Source: Bacteroidota bacterium
GTDB taxonomy: Bacteria > Bacteroidota > Bacteroidia > Bacteroidales > Lentimicrobiaceae
DNA length: 64,000 bases
Direction of reading: 5' to 3'
NCBI GenBank assembly: GCA_009773515.1
Contig: WSXX01000016.1
Location: forward strand, 115,977-179,976
In this document: piece after piece, positions 1 through 8,237 of the stretch
How the letters are laid out: each line of letters starts with the position of its first letter
Numbering within the stretch: position 1 is the first letter of the stretch
The notes under the pieces: generated by a model
Told to the model about the DNA's origin: nothing
Seen by the model: only the letters and a program-made list of their open reading frames with translations
Database searches by the model: none
Program-made: the position numbers and the translations under genes

Positions 1-1305
1 GGCACAAACGGTGAAACAAGTCAGATATGCATGATTGATCTTACATCCGGCGAGACCGTTGTTATTACAAATTCTCAGTTTGGGGCAACCAACCCGGCAA
101 TTAAAAACGATACGCTCATCTATAATGAATACACTTCGGATGGAAACCGGATTGCAATACTCAATACTGATAATATTTCAACCAAGGCTTACAATCCGCT
201 GACTCCTGATGAATGGCCGGGCATAGCTGAGATGTTTTCGCAGGAGGAATTTCCCGATCGTGTAAAAACCGGGAATAGTTCATTTACCATCAACAGCTAT
301 AAAAAAGCTGCGAATCTTTTTAAAGTTCACAGCTGGGCGCCGGTGTTTGTAGATATAGGCGGAGAAACAGCAAGGCCCGGCTTTTCAGTGATGAGCCAGA
401 ACCTGCTTTCAACGCTGGTATTAACGGGCGGATATGATTTCAGCATGGTTGAGCGAACAGGAAAATTCAGGGCAGATGCAACCTGGAAAGGCTGGTATCC
501 GGAGTTGAGGGCAGGATTTTCAAATGGAAAAAGATCGGCCATTACTTCTGAATCCAACACAAGATATACCTGGAATGAAACGTCTATTGATCTGAGTGCA
601 AGTCAAAGCCTTAACCTCTCAAAAGGGAAGCACAGCCGCGGACTTTTCGGAGAAGCAACTTATACACTATATAAAACCTCCCCCGATGCAGGCAGCCCTG
701 ATAATTTTAATGCGGGACAACTTTCGGTACTCACCTACAGGGCTTTTGCCTATACCTATGAAAGGCAGGCATACCGCGACCTTGCACCCGCTATGGGAAT
801 AAATGCAGATTTAAGATTCCGGCATGCTGCAGGAGGGACACTTGATGCCGGAAATATATTTGCTGTGCGGTCAAATATCTTTTTGCCAGGCATTTACAGA
901 AATCACTCCATCGGTTTGTATGCGGGTTATCAGTATTCTTCTCCTCAGGAATACCGTTTTCAGAATATGATCAGCACCAGCAGAGGTTACTTTGATCTGG
1001 AAGCAGGCAATGTGTTGGTGAGCCTTAAAGCCAATTACCGTATGCCTATTGTTTATCCCGACTTCAATTTCCTGTACAGTTTTTATATAAAACGTCTCCG
1101 TTCAAATATATTTTATGATTACACGAATATCTCAGGCGGCATACCTGTTACTACATACAACTCTTCGGGAGTTGACCTGATGGCCGATATGCATGCTTTT
1201 GGGTTAAGCACACCCATAAGTATCGGATTCAGAACATTATATCAGTTTCAAACAGAGGCCATTGGCATTGAATTATTGTTTTCAATTAATTTTTATGAGT
1301 ATTAG
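1..1305 (+). CDS. outer-membrane protein with TolB/WD40-like propeller repeats, C-terminal part
   Basis: The reading frame is open from base 1, so the start lies outside the window; the Met at base 31 is internal. The first 60 or so residues look like blades of a TolB/WD40-like periplasmic propeller (TNGETSQICMIDL, then NDTLIYNEYTSDGNRIAIL). The rest is rich in alternating aromatic and polar residues, as in a transmembrane beta barrel, and the protein ends in FSINFYEY, a terminal aromatic strand typical of outer-membrane proteins. A propeller followed by a barrel recalls Bacteroidota surface-antigen or peptidase-like proteins, but the N-terminal part that would settle the function is missing. 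Substrate and role are unknown. Confidence 0.75.
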   Translation, partial: GTNGETSQICMIDLTSGETVVITNSQFGATNPAIKNDTLIYNEYTSDGNRIAILNTDNISTKAYNPLTPDEWPGIAEMFSQEEFPDRVKTGNSSFTINSYKKAANLFKVHSWAPVFVDIGGETARPGFSVMSQNLLSTLVLTGGYDFSMVERTGKFRADATWKGWYPELRAGFSNGKRSAITSESNTRYTWNETSIDLSASQSLNLSKGKHSRGLFGEATYTLYKTSPDAGSPDNFNAGQLSVLTYRAFAYTYERQAYRDLAPAMGINADLRFRHAAGGTLDAGNIFAVRSNIFLPGIYRNHSIGLYAGYQYSSPQEYRFQNMISTSRGYFDLEAGNVLVSLKANYRMPIVYPDFNFLYSFYIKRLRSNIFYDYTNISGGIPVTTYNSSGVDLMADMHAFGLSTPISIGFRTLYQFQTEAIGIELLFSINFYEY

Positions 1306-1365
1306 ATTGTAAATGAATAATTTGTATTTTCGTAAATGAAAGACAAATAATTCCGGATACAGACC

Positions 1366-1728
1366 ATGAAGTTCCCTATAAGACTCCTGCTTACAACTGT
1401 GGCTGTTATGACTACAATTTATATTCTCCCCGGAATTACTGCGGCTTCATTTTTATCATGGTTCAGCACCTCTGTTTTAATAGCTTTCTGCAATACTGTG
1501 CCAAAGCGGCTGCTGCTAAAGCTGAAAATACCAATGAACCTTATTTTTTTTGGTTTTCTGATGCTTGCTCTGAATATTATTCTTACATATCTGGCCGCCG
1601 GAGTATTTCCGGAATTTACCGCTTCAAAGTTTTATCAGGTTCTGGTATTCAGCATCATAGTGACTTCAATAACATCCGTAATGAATTCCATTATTCCTTC
1701 GGATAAAGCGGATAATCCGGAAGAATGA
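1366..1728 (+). CDS. phage holin family protein (four-helix membrane protein)
   Basis: A 120-residue protein with about four hydrophobic helices (roughly residues 5-25, 30-48, 55-80, 88-110) and short charged loops. Size and pattern fit the 'phage holin family 4' membrane proteins (Phage_holin_4_2/YvlD-like) found on bacterial chromosomes, where a lytic role is not established. No phage genes are nearby, so it is best read as a small inner-membrane protein of unknown function. A near-consensus -7 box (TATTTTCG, about 1325-1332) precedes it. It is separated from the preceding gene by 60 bp and from the next by 109 bp. Confidence 0.7.
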   Translation: MKFPIRLLLTTVAVMTTIYILPGITAASFLSWFSTSVLIAFCNTVPKRLLLKLKIPMNLIFFGFLMLALNIILTYLAAGVFPEFTASKFYQVLVFSIIVTSITSVMNSIIPSDKADNPEE

Positions 1729-1837
1729 TAACCGGAATCAGCTTTTGCTCATTACAGAGCAAAAAACACTATTTCTGATTTTACCCCCATCATAAAAGAC
1801 TTTTGTATATTCGCATCCTGATAAATATTCAAGGAAT

Positions 1838-2302
1838 ATGAAAAGCAGATTTATTACCTTACCACAGGAAATTGAGCGCATCATAAAATCATGTGATGTA
1901 TGCAATCTTGGCATGATTGACCTTGATAACAAACCCTACACCTTGCCTTTTAATTTCGGATTTGAAGAACAGACAGTCTATCTTCACTCAGGGCCTGTCG
2001 GGAAAAAGATCGATATTCTGCGTAATAACCCAGATGTTTGCATCACTTTCAGCACTGACCATCAGCTTTACCACCAATCGGAAGATGTTGCCTGCAGCTA
2101 TGGAATGAAGTACAGAAGTGTACTGATTCAGGGAAAACTGGAGTTTATTGAGGATGCTGATGAAAAAATCAGGATACTGAATATCATTATGCGGCAATAT
2201 ACCAAACGCGACGACTATAAATACAGTGGACCTTCGGTTGCAAATGTTGCGGTAATGCGGGTTAAAGCAGAAACTATTACTGCAAAGGCATTTGGGTATT
2301 GA
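1838..2302 (+). CDS. pyridoxamine 5'-phosphate oxidase-like flavoprotein (NimA type)
   Basis: A 154-residue split-barrel protein that resembles the NimA/nitroimidazole-reductase branch of the pyridoxamine-phosphate-oxidase-like family, which binds FMN. Visible family features are the N-terminal ESC-like segment (IIKSCDVCNLGMIDLDNKPY), the barrel segment YLHSGPVGKKIDIL, the VCITFSTDHQL strand and a central YRSVLIQGKLEFIED. Length is normal for the family. In this family the flavin usually serves reduction of small molecules; the substrate cannot be told from sequence. It appears to be a single-gene unit and is followed by a repeat-bearing spacer. Cytoplasmic, no signal peptide. Confidence 0.8.
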   Translation: MKSRFITLPQEIERIIKSCDVCNLGMIDLDNKPYTLPFNFGFEEQTVYLHSGPVGKKIDILRNNPDVCITFSTDHQLYHQSEDVACSYGMKYRSVLIQGKLEFIEDADEKIRILNIIMRQYTKRDDYKYSGPSVANVAVMRVKAETITAKAFGY

Positions 2303-2330
2303 TGGGTGATTTACAAACAATAGATACCAT

Positions 2331-2460
2331 TAAAATAATTTCCTCAAATAACACACTTTTTTTATCCCCCTCTTCTCCCCCTTTTGGACCTTCGACCAGG
2401 CTCAGGCACCAGGGGGACGATTACTTTCGTGTTTTTAGGCACATTCGTTTGCAGAAAGCC
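2331..2460. repeat. dispersed intergenic repeat, copy 1
   Basis: This stretch closely matches 53324-53460. Shared blocks include TTCCTCAAATAA, the pyrimidine run TTATCCCCCTCTTCTCCCCC, and GGGGGACGATTACTTTCGTG followed by a T run. Each copy holds a variant of the CTTCGAC..GCTCAG element. The match lies wholly between genes in both places, so it is a dispersed intergenic element rather than a gene duplication. Confidence 0.75.
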
Positions 2461-2496
2461 CTGTAAGCAGGCACGCTCACTTGATGAACGAATCGT

Positions 2497-2525
2497 CCTA
2501 ACAAGTTTTCTTTCAACTTGTCAGG
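2497..2525. terminator. hairpin terminator between convergent genes
   Basis: Inverted repeat CCTAACAAGTT / AACTTGTCAGG around a pyrimidine loop, followed on the plus strand by TCTTCTTGTTTTT. It lies between the converging NimA-like gene and the PAP2 gene. The same hairpin core recurs at 32052-32084 and 61564-61596, so it is also a member of a repeat family. Confidence 0.5.
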
Positions 2526-2536
2526 TCTTCTTGTTT

Positions 2537-3124
2537 TTAGTGAATCGAACGATGCGATTTACCCTGCACCCCTGTATCTGCCAGTCGGTAGAGCCTGAAA
2601 ACTGCCCAACCGATCAATGCTCCAACCGCTCCTCCAGCCAAAACATCGCCGGGATAATGCACCCCCAGATAAATTCTGCTGTAAGATATAATTCCTGCCC
2701 AGACAAGTAATGCCGGCAACACCCATCCAAAGCGCTTTTTAAGCATCAGCCCACTGAAAACAGCCATACCAAATGTATTCGTGGCATGCGAAGAAACAAA
2801 ACCATATTTACCGCCACAGTGCTCATTTAAGATTCTAACCATTCCTTCAAGTAATGGTTCGTGGCACGGTCTTAATCTAAGAAAAACATCTTTAAAAGCT
2901 TTTACTGAAACCTGATCGGTGATGGTAACCAGTAAAGCAATGGAAATGAGAATAAGCCACCAGCGTGCGGGGCTTTGCCGGATCATCAGAAACAACAAAA
3001 CAGCATAAAGCGGAATCCAGATGAATTTATCGCTGAGCCAGAACATCAGAAAATCGAAAAACGGGGAGTGCATCCCGTTGATGATTAAAAAAACCTGCCG
3101 GTCAAACTGAATAATGTGATCCAT
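2537..3124 (-). CDS. phosphatase PAP2 family membrane protein
   Basis: A 195-residue integral membrane phosphatase. All three PAP2 motifs are present: K78-x6-R85-P86 (KDVFLRLRP), S-S-H at 111-113 (normally PSGH; here VSSHA), and S149-R150-x5-H156-x3-D160 (SRIYLGVHYPGD). His113 and His156 are the expected catalytic pair, acting on lipid pyrophosphates or phosphates such as undecaprenyl pyrophosphate or phosphatidylglycerol phosphate. About five transmembrane helices are seen. The start lies 3 bp after the stop of obgE, so it is probably translated from the same message. The specific substrate cannot be assigned. Confidence 0.88.
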   Translation of the reverse strand: MDHIIQFDRQVFLIINGMHSPFFDFLMFWLSDKFIWIPLYAVLLFLMIRQSPARWWLILISIALLVTITDQVSVKAFKDVFLRLRPCHEPLLEGMVRILNEHCGGKYGFVSSHATNTFGMAVFSGLMLKKRFGWVLPALLVWAGIISYSRIYLGVHYPGDVLAGGAVGALIGWAVFRLYRLADTGVQGKSHRSIH

Positions 3125-3127
3125 TTT

Positions 3128-4129
3128 CTAGAAGTAGGGTTTATGCAATGCTTTCCAGACTTCGTCTTTCAATTCACTGATGCCTAGTCCTGTATGTGAT
3201 GAAATAAACACAATGGGAACATCGGGTAATTTGCGTTTTTTCAGTTTACGCATTCCATCGGCATCCAGCAGGTCGCATTTGGTGATGGCCAGAACCTTGT
3301 TTTTATCCAACAGTTCGGGATTAAACTGTTCAAGTTCGTTGAGCAGGATATCGTATTCTTTTCTGATGTTTGACGCAGTAACAGGCACCATAAACAGCAG
3401 CGCAGAATTTCGTTCTATGTGCCGCAGGAATCGCAATCCAAGGCCACGCCCTTCAGAAGCACCTTCGATAATTCCGGGAATATCAGCCATTACAAATGAG
3501 CGGTCATCGCGATAAGCAACGATACCAAGGTTAGGACGCAGGGTGGTAAACGGATAATCAGCAATTTCGGGCTTTGCAGCTGAAACCACCGATAAAAGTG
3601 TTGATTTTCCGGCATTTGGAAAACCTACGAGACCAACATCAGCCAATATTTTCAATTCAAGAATTTTCCATGCTTCCTGACCCGGTTCTCCGGGCTGAGC
3701 GAACCGAGGTGTTTGATTTGTGGGAGATTTAAAATGGTCGTTGCCAAGTCCGCCACGGCCACCACTGAGAAGGATATAAGTTTCTCCATCCTCCGTAATT
3801 TCAGCTTCCTGTTCCATGGTTTCAGGATCTTTAACAATGGTACCAAGAGGCACTTCAACAATCACATCCTTTCCGAAAGCACCTGTGCGGCAACTGGAAC
3901 CTCCGCCAACACCATCGCCGGCCTTGAGGTGTTTGGTATATTTAAGATGAAGCAAAGTCCATAACTGAGCATTTCCTTTCAGAATGATATGCCCTCCCCT
4001 GCCACCGTCGCCGCCATCAGGTCCGCCTTTAGCGTTTGCCCGGGTCCGCAACAAGTGAGCAGAACCGGCACCTCCTTTGCCTGAGCGGAGGTTCAACTTT
4101 ACATAATCAACAAAATTGGAAGAAGACAT
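3128..4129 (-). CDS. obgE: Obg-family GTPase ObgE/CgtA
   Basis: A 333-residue GTPase with the glycine-rich Obg fold at residues 1-158 and a G domain from about 160. G1 is GFPNAGKST (169-177), G2 is the [10 protein letters not shown] segment, G3 is DIPG, G4 is TKCD and G5 is SSHTG. Obg proteins bind the large ribosomal subunit and link GTP levels to ribosome maturation and growth. It lacks the extra C-terminal domain seen in some Obg proteins, which is usual in this phylum. Its own -7 box lies at 4162-4169, just after the terminator of the adenylate kinase gene, so it can be transcribed separately from hpt-adk. Confidence 0.95.
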   Translation of the reverse strand: MSSSNFVDYVKLNLRSGKGGAGSAHLLRTRANAKGGPDGGDGGRGGHIILKGNAQLWTLLHLKYTKHLKAGDGVGGGSSCRTGAFGKDVIVEVPLGTIVKDPETMEQEAEITEDGETYILLSGGRGGLGNDHFKSPTNQTPRFAQPGEPGQEAWKILELKILADVGLVGFPNAGKSTLLSVVSAAKPEIADYPFTTLRPNLGIVAYRDDRSFVMADIPGIIEGASEGRGLGLRFLRHIERNSALLFMVPVTASNIRKEYDILLNELEQFNPELLDKNKVLAITKCDLLDADGMRKLKKRKLPDVPIVFISSHTGLGISELKDEVWKALHKPYF

Positions 4130-4161
4130 AGGGAATTTTCGTGTAAGTAATTTAGAATGGG

Positions 4162-4169
4162 CAAAAGTA
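4162..4169 (-). promoter_or_regulatory. -7 promoter box for obgE
   Basis: TACTTTTG on the minus strand, an exact match to the Bacteroidota -7 consensus TAnnTTTG, 33 bp before the obgE start codon. It sits directly after the U-tract of the hairpin at 4177-4193. Confidence 0.6.
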
Positions 4170-4176
4170 CAAAAAA

Positions 4177-4193
4177 TGCCGGACAGGCCGGCA
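4177..4193 (-). terminator. intrinsic terminator after the adenylate kinase gene
   Basis: On the minus strand the stem TGCCGG / CCGGCA with a five-base loop is followed by six T. It lies 30 bp downstream of the double adenylate kinase stop codon and just before the obgE promoter box. Confidence 0.6.
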
Positions 4194-4224
4194 TAATTAT
4201 TATATATATTTGAAATACAAATAC

Positions 4225-5394
4225 TTATCTGATTACCTTCATTGCGGCTTCAACTTTTACAGATAAACGTTCGTAAACATCCTCTTCTCCACCCACAGCA
4301 TCAATGGAGGCAAATTTATTTTGTTTGCTGTAAAACTCAGCAACGGGCAGCGTTTTTTCCTGATATTCTTCAAGCCGGTGAATAATAAGATCGGCATTCA
4401 GGTCATATGACCGTGCCTGAGGTGTTTTTGACCTTGCACTCAGTCGTTTGATTGATTCAAGCGTAGAAGCATGAAGTTCAATACAATAAGAGACCGTAGA
4501 GTCGAGGCGTCTGAGCAATCCATCGAGAATATATGCTTGAACAATGGTTCGGGGGAAGCCTTTAAAAACAAATCCCCGTACATTGTTGTGCTGTTTGATT
4601 TCGCTTTCGAGGAGACGGATAACGATCTCATCAGGAACCAATTCTCCAAGAGCCATTATTTCCTTGACCCTAACGCCAAGATCGCTGCCCGATTTGATCT
4701 CGCGACGAAGCAGTGATCCGGTAGAAATATAGTACAGATTATACTTTTTGGCCAGCAGTCTGCCCTGGGTACCTTTTCCTGAGCCAGGTGCACCTGTCAG
4801 AACAAGATTAAACCAAACATTCTGCAGTGTGCGGTCGATAGATTCAACCAATCTGCCAAGAACATCATCTATTTTACCAACCCCATTAATGGGAATGTAT
4901 TTGTCTCTGTCCTGATAAAATTCGGCAACCGGTTTGGTTTTGTTGTTGTATTCTTCAAGCCTGAACTCAATAACTTCTGCGGTATCATCGGTTCTGCCGG
5001 AAGATTTTCCTCTTTCGAGCAATCGTTCTATCAATTCTTCGCGGGGTACTTCAAGACTAAGCATACAAGCGAGAGAGGTATTGAGTTTAAGCAGCAATCC
5101 TTCAAGAATATAAGCCTGAACCATGGTACGCGGGAATCCATCGAAAAGAATTCCGTTTTTATCTGTACTTGAAACAATTCTTTTTTCAATAAGCTGAACA
5201 ATCATTTCATCTGAAACCAATTGCCCGCGATCGATAATATCTTTGGCTTTTTTACCCAGTTCAGTACCTTCAGAAATTTCATGACGTAACAGGTCGCCTG
5301 TGGAGATATAAGCCAGATTATACTTTTCAATCAACATGGCTGACTGTGTACCTTTACCTGCTCCCGGAGGGCCGAACAATGCGATATTTAGCAT
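4225..5394 (-). CDS. adk: tandem (double-domain) adenylate kinase
   Basis: A 389-residue protein made of two complete adenylate kinase domains, about twice the usual length. Domain 1 (1-190) has all key features: P-loop GPPGAGKGT (8-16), ISTGD34LLR, FD85GFPRT, a short AK1-type lid with SGR134TD136D137 and R145. Domain 2 (196-389) keeps the P-loop GAPGSGKGT (201-209), GFPRT, R328, D331 and R340, but the acidic residues equivalent to D34, D85 and D136 are S227, K278 and Y330. Domain 1 should interconvert ATP, AMP and ADP. Domain 2 is probably weak or inactive, perhaps a binding or regulatory module. The gene lies between hpt and obgE, the usual place of single-domain adk in this phylum, and no other adk is in the window. 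Confidence 0.9.
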   Translation of the reverse strand: MLNIALFGPPGAGKGTQSAMLIEKYNLAYISTGDLLRHEISEGTELGKKAKDIIDRGQLVSDEMIVQLIEKRIVSSTDKNGILFDGFPRTMVQAYILEGLLLKLNTSLACMLSLEVPREELIERLLERGKSSGRTDDTAEVIEFRLEEYNNKTKPVAEFYQDRDKYIPINGVGKIDDVLGRLVESIDRTLQNVWFNLVLTGAPGSGKGTQGRLLAKKYNLYYISTGSLLRREIKSGSDLGVRVKEIMALGELVPDEIVIRLLESEIKQHNNVRGFVFKGFPRTIVQAYILDGLLRRLDSTVSYCIELHASTLESIKRLSARSKTPQARSYDLNADLIIHRLEEYQEKTLPVAEFYSKQNKFASIDAVGGEEDVYERLSVKVEAAMKVIR

Positions 5395-5471
5395 AAACTA
5401 TTAAGTTATGAAGTACAAAAAGCCGGCAATTTACAAATGATTTTCCTGATTGGCAACTACCTGATTGGCAA

Positions 5472-6011
5472 CTATTCAATGATTTTGTAAATATCCGGAA
5501 GATTCCGACCAAAGCCATCATAATCAAGACCATAACCCAGAATAAAATCGTTGGGTATTTCGAGCCCGATATAGTCGATCTTATAATCGGCAGTAAAAGC
5601 TCCGGGTTTAAAAACAAGTGTTGCAATTTTAACATCAGCGGCTTCCTGCTGATTAAGAATCTCAAGCATACGTTGCATGGTGAGTCCTGTATCGATAATA
5701 TCTTCGAGAATGACCACTGTGCGCCCTTTAACCACTTCGGTTAAACCAATCAGTTCACTTACAACCTGTGAACTTCTGGTGCCGGAATAAGACGACAATT
5801 TAACGAAGGAAATGTTATTCTCGAGCTCAATTTTTTTCAAAAGATCGGAGGCAAACATGAATGCACCATTCAAAACAACCAGAAATAAAGGTGTTTTTCC
5901 TTTAAGATCGGTATTCAGAGATTGAGCAACCCGGCTAACAGCCTGATCAATGGCTTCTGCGGAAATATAGATACCAAATTCTCTGTCGCAGACTTTAATT
6001 GTTTTATTCAT
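5472..6011 (-). CDS. hpt: hypoxanthine phosphoribosyltransferase
   Basis: A 179-residue type I phosphoribosyltransferase. The PRPP-binding loop VVILEDIIDTGLTM lies at about 99-112, and the C-terminal segment LGYGLDYDGFGRNLPDIY carries the purine-binding and flexible-loop features of bacterial HPRT. It salvages hypoxanthine (often also guanine) to the nucleotide using PRPP in the cytoplasm. It is the first gene of the hpt-adk-obgE-PAP2 minus-strand cluster, 77 bp upstream of the adenylate kinase. A 15-bp direct duplication (ctgattggcaacta) lies in that 77-bp gap. The promoter box at 6031-6038 supports the start. Confidence 0.93.
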   Translation of the reverse strand: MNKTIKVCDREFGIYISAEAIDQAVSRVAQSLNTDLKGKTPLFLVVLNGAFMFASDLLKKIELENNISFVKLSSYSGTRSSQVVSELIGLTEVVKGRTVVILEDIIDTGLTMQRMLEILNQQEAADVKIATLVFKPGAFTADYKIDYIGLEIPNDFILGYGLDYDGFGRNLPDIYKIIE

Positions 6012-6030
6012 AAACTGTTTAATTGGCCTT

Positions 6031-6038
6031 CAAAAGTA
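6031..6038 (-). promoter_or_regulatory. -7 promoter box for hpt
   Basis: TACTTTTG on the minus strand, exact TAnnTTTG match, 20 bp before the hpt start codon. Predicted leader is short, about 10-15 nt. Confidence 0.6.
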
Positions 6039-6122
6039 CAATAATTAAGAAATATAAAAGCAGGCTTTTTGCTTTTTGACCAAAATGATAGTTTTCAGGA
6101 AACACAAATGCCGTTTCAATAC

Positions 6123-6322
6123 TTTTACCCATCCCAACCCTCCCAGGAACAGGGAGGGAGCGCATCCTACCAGGTTGAGCATCGTTCTTTATGCATGCTG
6201 AATATTAGGTTCTTTGCTCGTTTTGTCCTTCGTTGCTATAGCCACATGCAGGAATGACAATATTTCTTACCTTTTACCCACCCCAACCCTCCCTGGAACA
6301 GGGAGGGAGTGCATCCTGGTCG
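6123..6322. repeat. two copies of a CCCTCCC/GGGAGGG hairpin repeat
   Basis: Two similar blocks of about 50 bp (6123-6172 and 6272-6322) share TTTTACCCA, AACCCTCCC, GGAACAGGGAGGGAG and GCATCCT. Each contains the perfect inverted repeat CCCTCCC / GGGAGGG with a seven-base loop (6138-6158 and 6287-6307). They fill the spacer between divergent hpt and purE; nothing coding was seen in the 6012-6506 interval. Confidence 0.65.
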
Positions 6323-6479
6323 ATTGATGGCTGGCTCTCTTATCATGCTGAATGTCATGCATTCTCCTGTTTTAAGAGAAGTCAGAAGCACTATAACCTA
6401 TATCCCCAACTCCATTCTTCGCACTAAGTTAAATTAAGTTTAAGCTTTTTAGAATCTCATAAAAATCCACTAAATTTCA

Positions 6480-6487
6480 TATTTTTG
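6480..6487 (+). promoter_or_regulatory. -7 promoter box for the first purE
   Basis: TATTTTTG, exact TAnnTTTG match, 19 bp before the purE start codon at 6507. Confidence 0.6.
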
Positions 6488-6506
6488 CATACTAAATATC
6501 TTAAAC

Positions 6507-7013
6507 ATGGAACCAAGAGTAAGCATTATAATGGGTAGCACCTCGGATTTGCCGGTGATGAAAGAAGCTGCAGAAATCCTCAACGATTTTCAGATTCCTT
6601 TTGAAATCAATGCGTTATCGGCTCACCGTACGCCAAATGAGGTTGAGACATTCGCTAAATCAGCTTACAGTCGCGGTATAAGAGTAATCATCGCCGGCGC
6701 TGGAATGGCAGCCCATCTTCCCGGTGTTATTGCTGCGATGACAACGGTTCCGGTAATCGGAGTTCCCATTAAAGCTTCGCTTGATGGTTTGGATTCTCTG
6801 CTTGCCATCGTTCAGATGCCTCCTGGCATTCCGGTTGCAACAGTTGCCATAAATGGCGCGCGCAATGCAGGGATACTTGCAGTTCAGATGATGGCAACCG
6901 GCGATGATGAGCTGATGATGAAACTGATTGCTTTCAAGGAAGAATTGAAAACAAAAATTGTGAAAGCCAACGAGGAACTGAAAAAAGTTGAATACAAATT
7001 CAAGGTAAATTAG
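6507..7013 (+). CDS. purE: N5-carboxyaminoimidazole ribonucleotide mutase, first copy
   Basis: A 168-residue PurE. It has the family motifs [12 protein letters not shown] at the N-terminus, SAHRTP (catalytic His) near residue 43, and [10 protein letters not shown] in the active-site loop, where the second purE in this window has the more widespread AGGAAHLPGM. These motifs place it in class I, which interconverts N5-CAIR and CAIR and works with PurK, rather than class II, whose loops differ. No purK lies beside it; purK is 19 kb away, near the second purE. The gene stands alone with its own promoter. It looks like the vertically inherited Bacteroidales-type copy, though that is an inference from memory of related sequences. 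Confidence 0.92.
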   Translation: MEPRVSIIMGSTSDLPVMKEAAEILNDFQIPFEINALSAHRTPNEVETFAKSAYSRGIRVIIAGAGMAAHLPGVIAAMTTVPVIGVPIKASLDGLDSLLAIVQMPPGIPVATVAINGARNAGILAVQMMATGDDELMMKLIAFKEELKTKIVKANEELKKVEYKFKVN

Positions 7014-7205
7014 TAGCACCTCATCCCCCGTCATAAAAGTGCGACGGGGCAAGCTGCCCTTCGTGCACCTTCTCAATGGAGAAGGACCTGCTAACAAGCA
7101 TACTTCTATGCAGTAAGTACATTGATGATCTATCATCATTTTTCCATAAACGCTAACCTTACCCACGCCGCTAGCGCGCGTCCCCTGACGCGTGCTCCTG
7201 AATTC

Positions 7206-7228
7206 CCTCCAGCTGCTTTATCTGGAGG
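7206..7228. repeat. short hairpin CCTCCAG/CTGGAGG
   Basis: Inverted repeat CCTCCAG...CTGGAGG with nine-base loop in the 295-bp spacer between convergent purE and a lipoprotein gene. A related sequence (GAATTCC...CTTTAGCTGGAGG) is duplicated at 8184-8237. It may act as a terminator for purE, but no clear U-tract follows. Confidence 0.35.
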
Positions 7229-7308
7229 AAAACAAAAATCTTTTAATCATTTACACTTCATCTATTCGTGTAAACGTTGCATTTCCTATGTTTTCATAAA
7301 CCGTGATA

Positions 7309-8019
7309 TTACGGATTCATCTTAATACCCTCATAAGTGTTTGTATAATAATTTCCTAATGGTCCACCTACAGTATAGTGAATACTATCATTAGCAAATA
7401 AAACCCCTGAATGATAGCCAAAAAAACTACCTGTCGGAGAGCTATAAAAGCCATTTGAATTGTTATAAAACATCCTACTTCCCTCCCAACCGTGTTCTAT
7501 ATCACTCCTGGTTAAAATATTTATTATATTGAATGTGCCATTTTTCACAACAGTCAATGTATCTTGATAATATTCCAATGATCCATCATTTGAATAAGTT
7601 ACATCACAAATATAAATTCCGATGTAGTCATTTCTATAATCATATCTCACTGAATCAAAGGTATCAACCTTTATCTCATGTTGAAATCTTTTAACTGTAT
7701 TTTCACTGTCTGAAATTTCAAAATCCAATATGAGATCATCCGTTATCATCATTTTAAATGGTCCTTCTCCTGATAAGGTATCGGGGTTATACCAATTAAT
7801 GCTATACGCTCCTATTTCATATTTGGGTTTAATGTCGAAAGCTATTGAAATATGTTGATCAGGGTAATAAATAATCTCATTTGCCTTAAATTCAAAGTCT
7901 ATGGGATTAGTTGGATTATTTTCTTTCTCACATGAGTAACTTATGAGAACCAAAATTGTGAGATAAAGAATCGCAGCACTAAATTTAATTTTTAAAGTCT
8001 GCTTTAGAAAAGCTTTCAT
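7309..8019 (-). CDS. hypothetical lipoprotein
   Basis: A 236-residue protein with a hydrophobic N-terminal segment (about 12-28) ending at a lipobox-like ISYSC, followed by EKENNPTNP, typical of exported Bacteroidota lipoproteins. The rest is a likely all-beta domain (DFEFKANEIIYYPDQHISIAFDI...). I do not recognise a family. Base composition is clearly AT-richer than the neighbours, and the gene stands alone between purE and the cyclase. A perfect -7 box at 8144-8151 implies a leader of about 120 nt. Confidence 0.6.
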   Translation of the reverse strand: MKAFLKQTLKIKFSAAILYLTILVLISYSCEKENNPTNPIDFEFKANEIIYYPDQHISIAFDIKPKYEIGAYSINWYNPDTLSGEGPFKMMITDDLILDFEISDSENTVKRFQHEIKVDTFDSVRYDYRNDYIGIYICDVTYSNDGSLEYYQDTLTVVKNGTFNIINILTRSDIEHGWEGSRMFYNNSNGFYSSPTGSFFGYHSGVLFANDSIHYTVGGPLGNYYTNTYEGIKMNP

Positions 8020-8143
8020 AATAAAAATATTTAAGTTGTTAACTGGAATACTTTGGCTGCTACCAACCAGTGGATATATTTGGGTTTAAATCTGACATTT
8101 TTACACCACTTCAGGAGTGAAAATCCAAGTCAGATTAACAATA

Positions 8144-8151
8144 CAAATATA
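8144..8151 (-). promoter_or_regulatory. -7 promoter box for the lipoprotein gene
   Basis: TATATTTG on the minus strand, exact TAnnTTTG match, 124 bp before the start at 8019. Confidence 0.45.
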
Positions 8152-8183
8152 ATGTTTTTTTAGATATCAAAACAATCTCTATT

Positions 8184-8237
8184 GAATTCCTCTTGCTTTA
8201 GCTGAAGGTTGAATTCCTCTTGCTTTAGCTGGAGGTT
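8184..8237. repeat. 27-bp tandem duplication at the cyclase stop codon
   Basis: Two adjacent 27-bp units (8184-8210 and 8211-8237) that differ by one base (GCTGAAGGTT versus GCTGGAGGTT). The second unit overlaps the stop codon of the adenylate cyclase gene by two bases. Confidence 0.7.

Noticed and set aside
1366..1728. Prophage holin
   Set aside because: The family name suggests phage, but there are no endolysin, capsid or integrase genes next to it; the GH25 lysozyme is 59 kb away beside a carbohydrate gene.
2384..2710. Plus-strand frame of 108 codons
   Set aside because: It runs through the dispersed repeat and antisense through the PAP2 phosphatase gene, whose motifs are complete.
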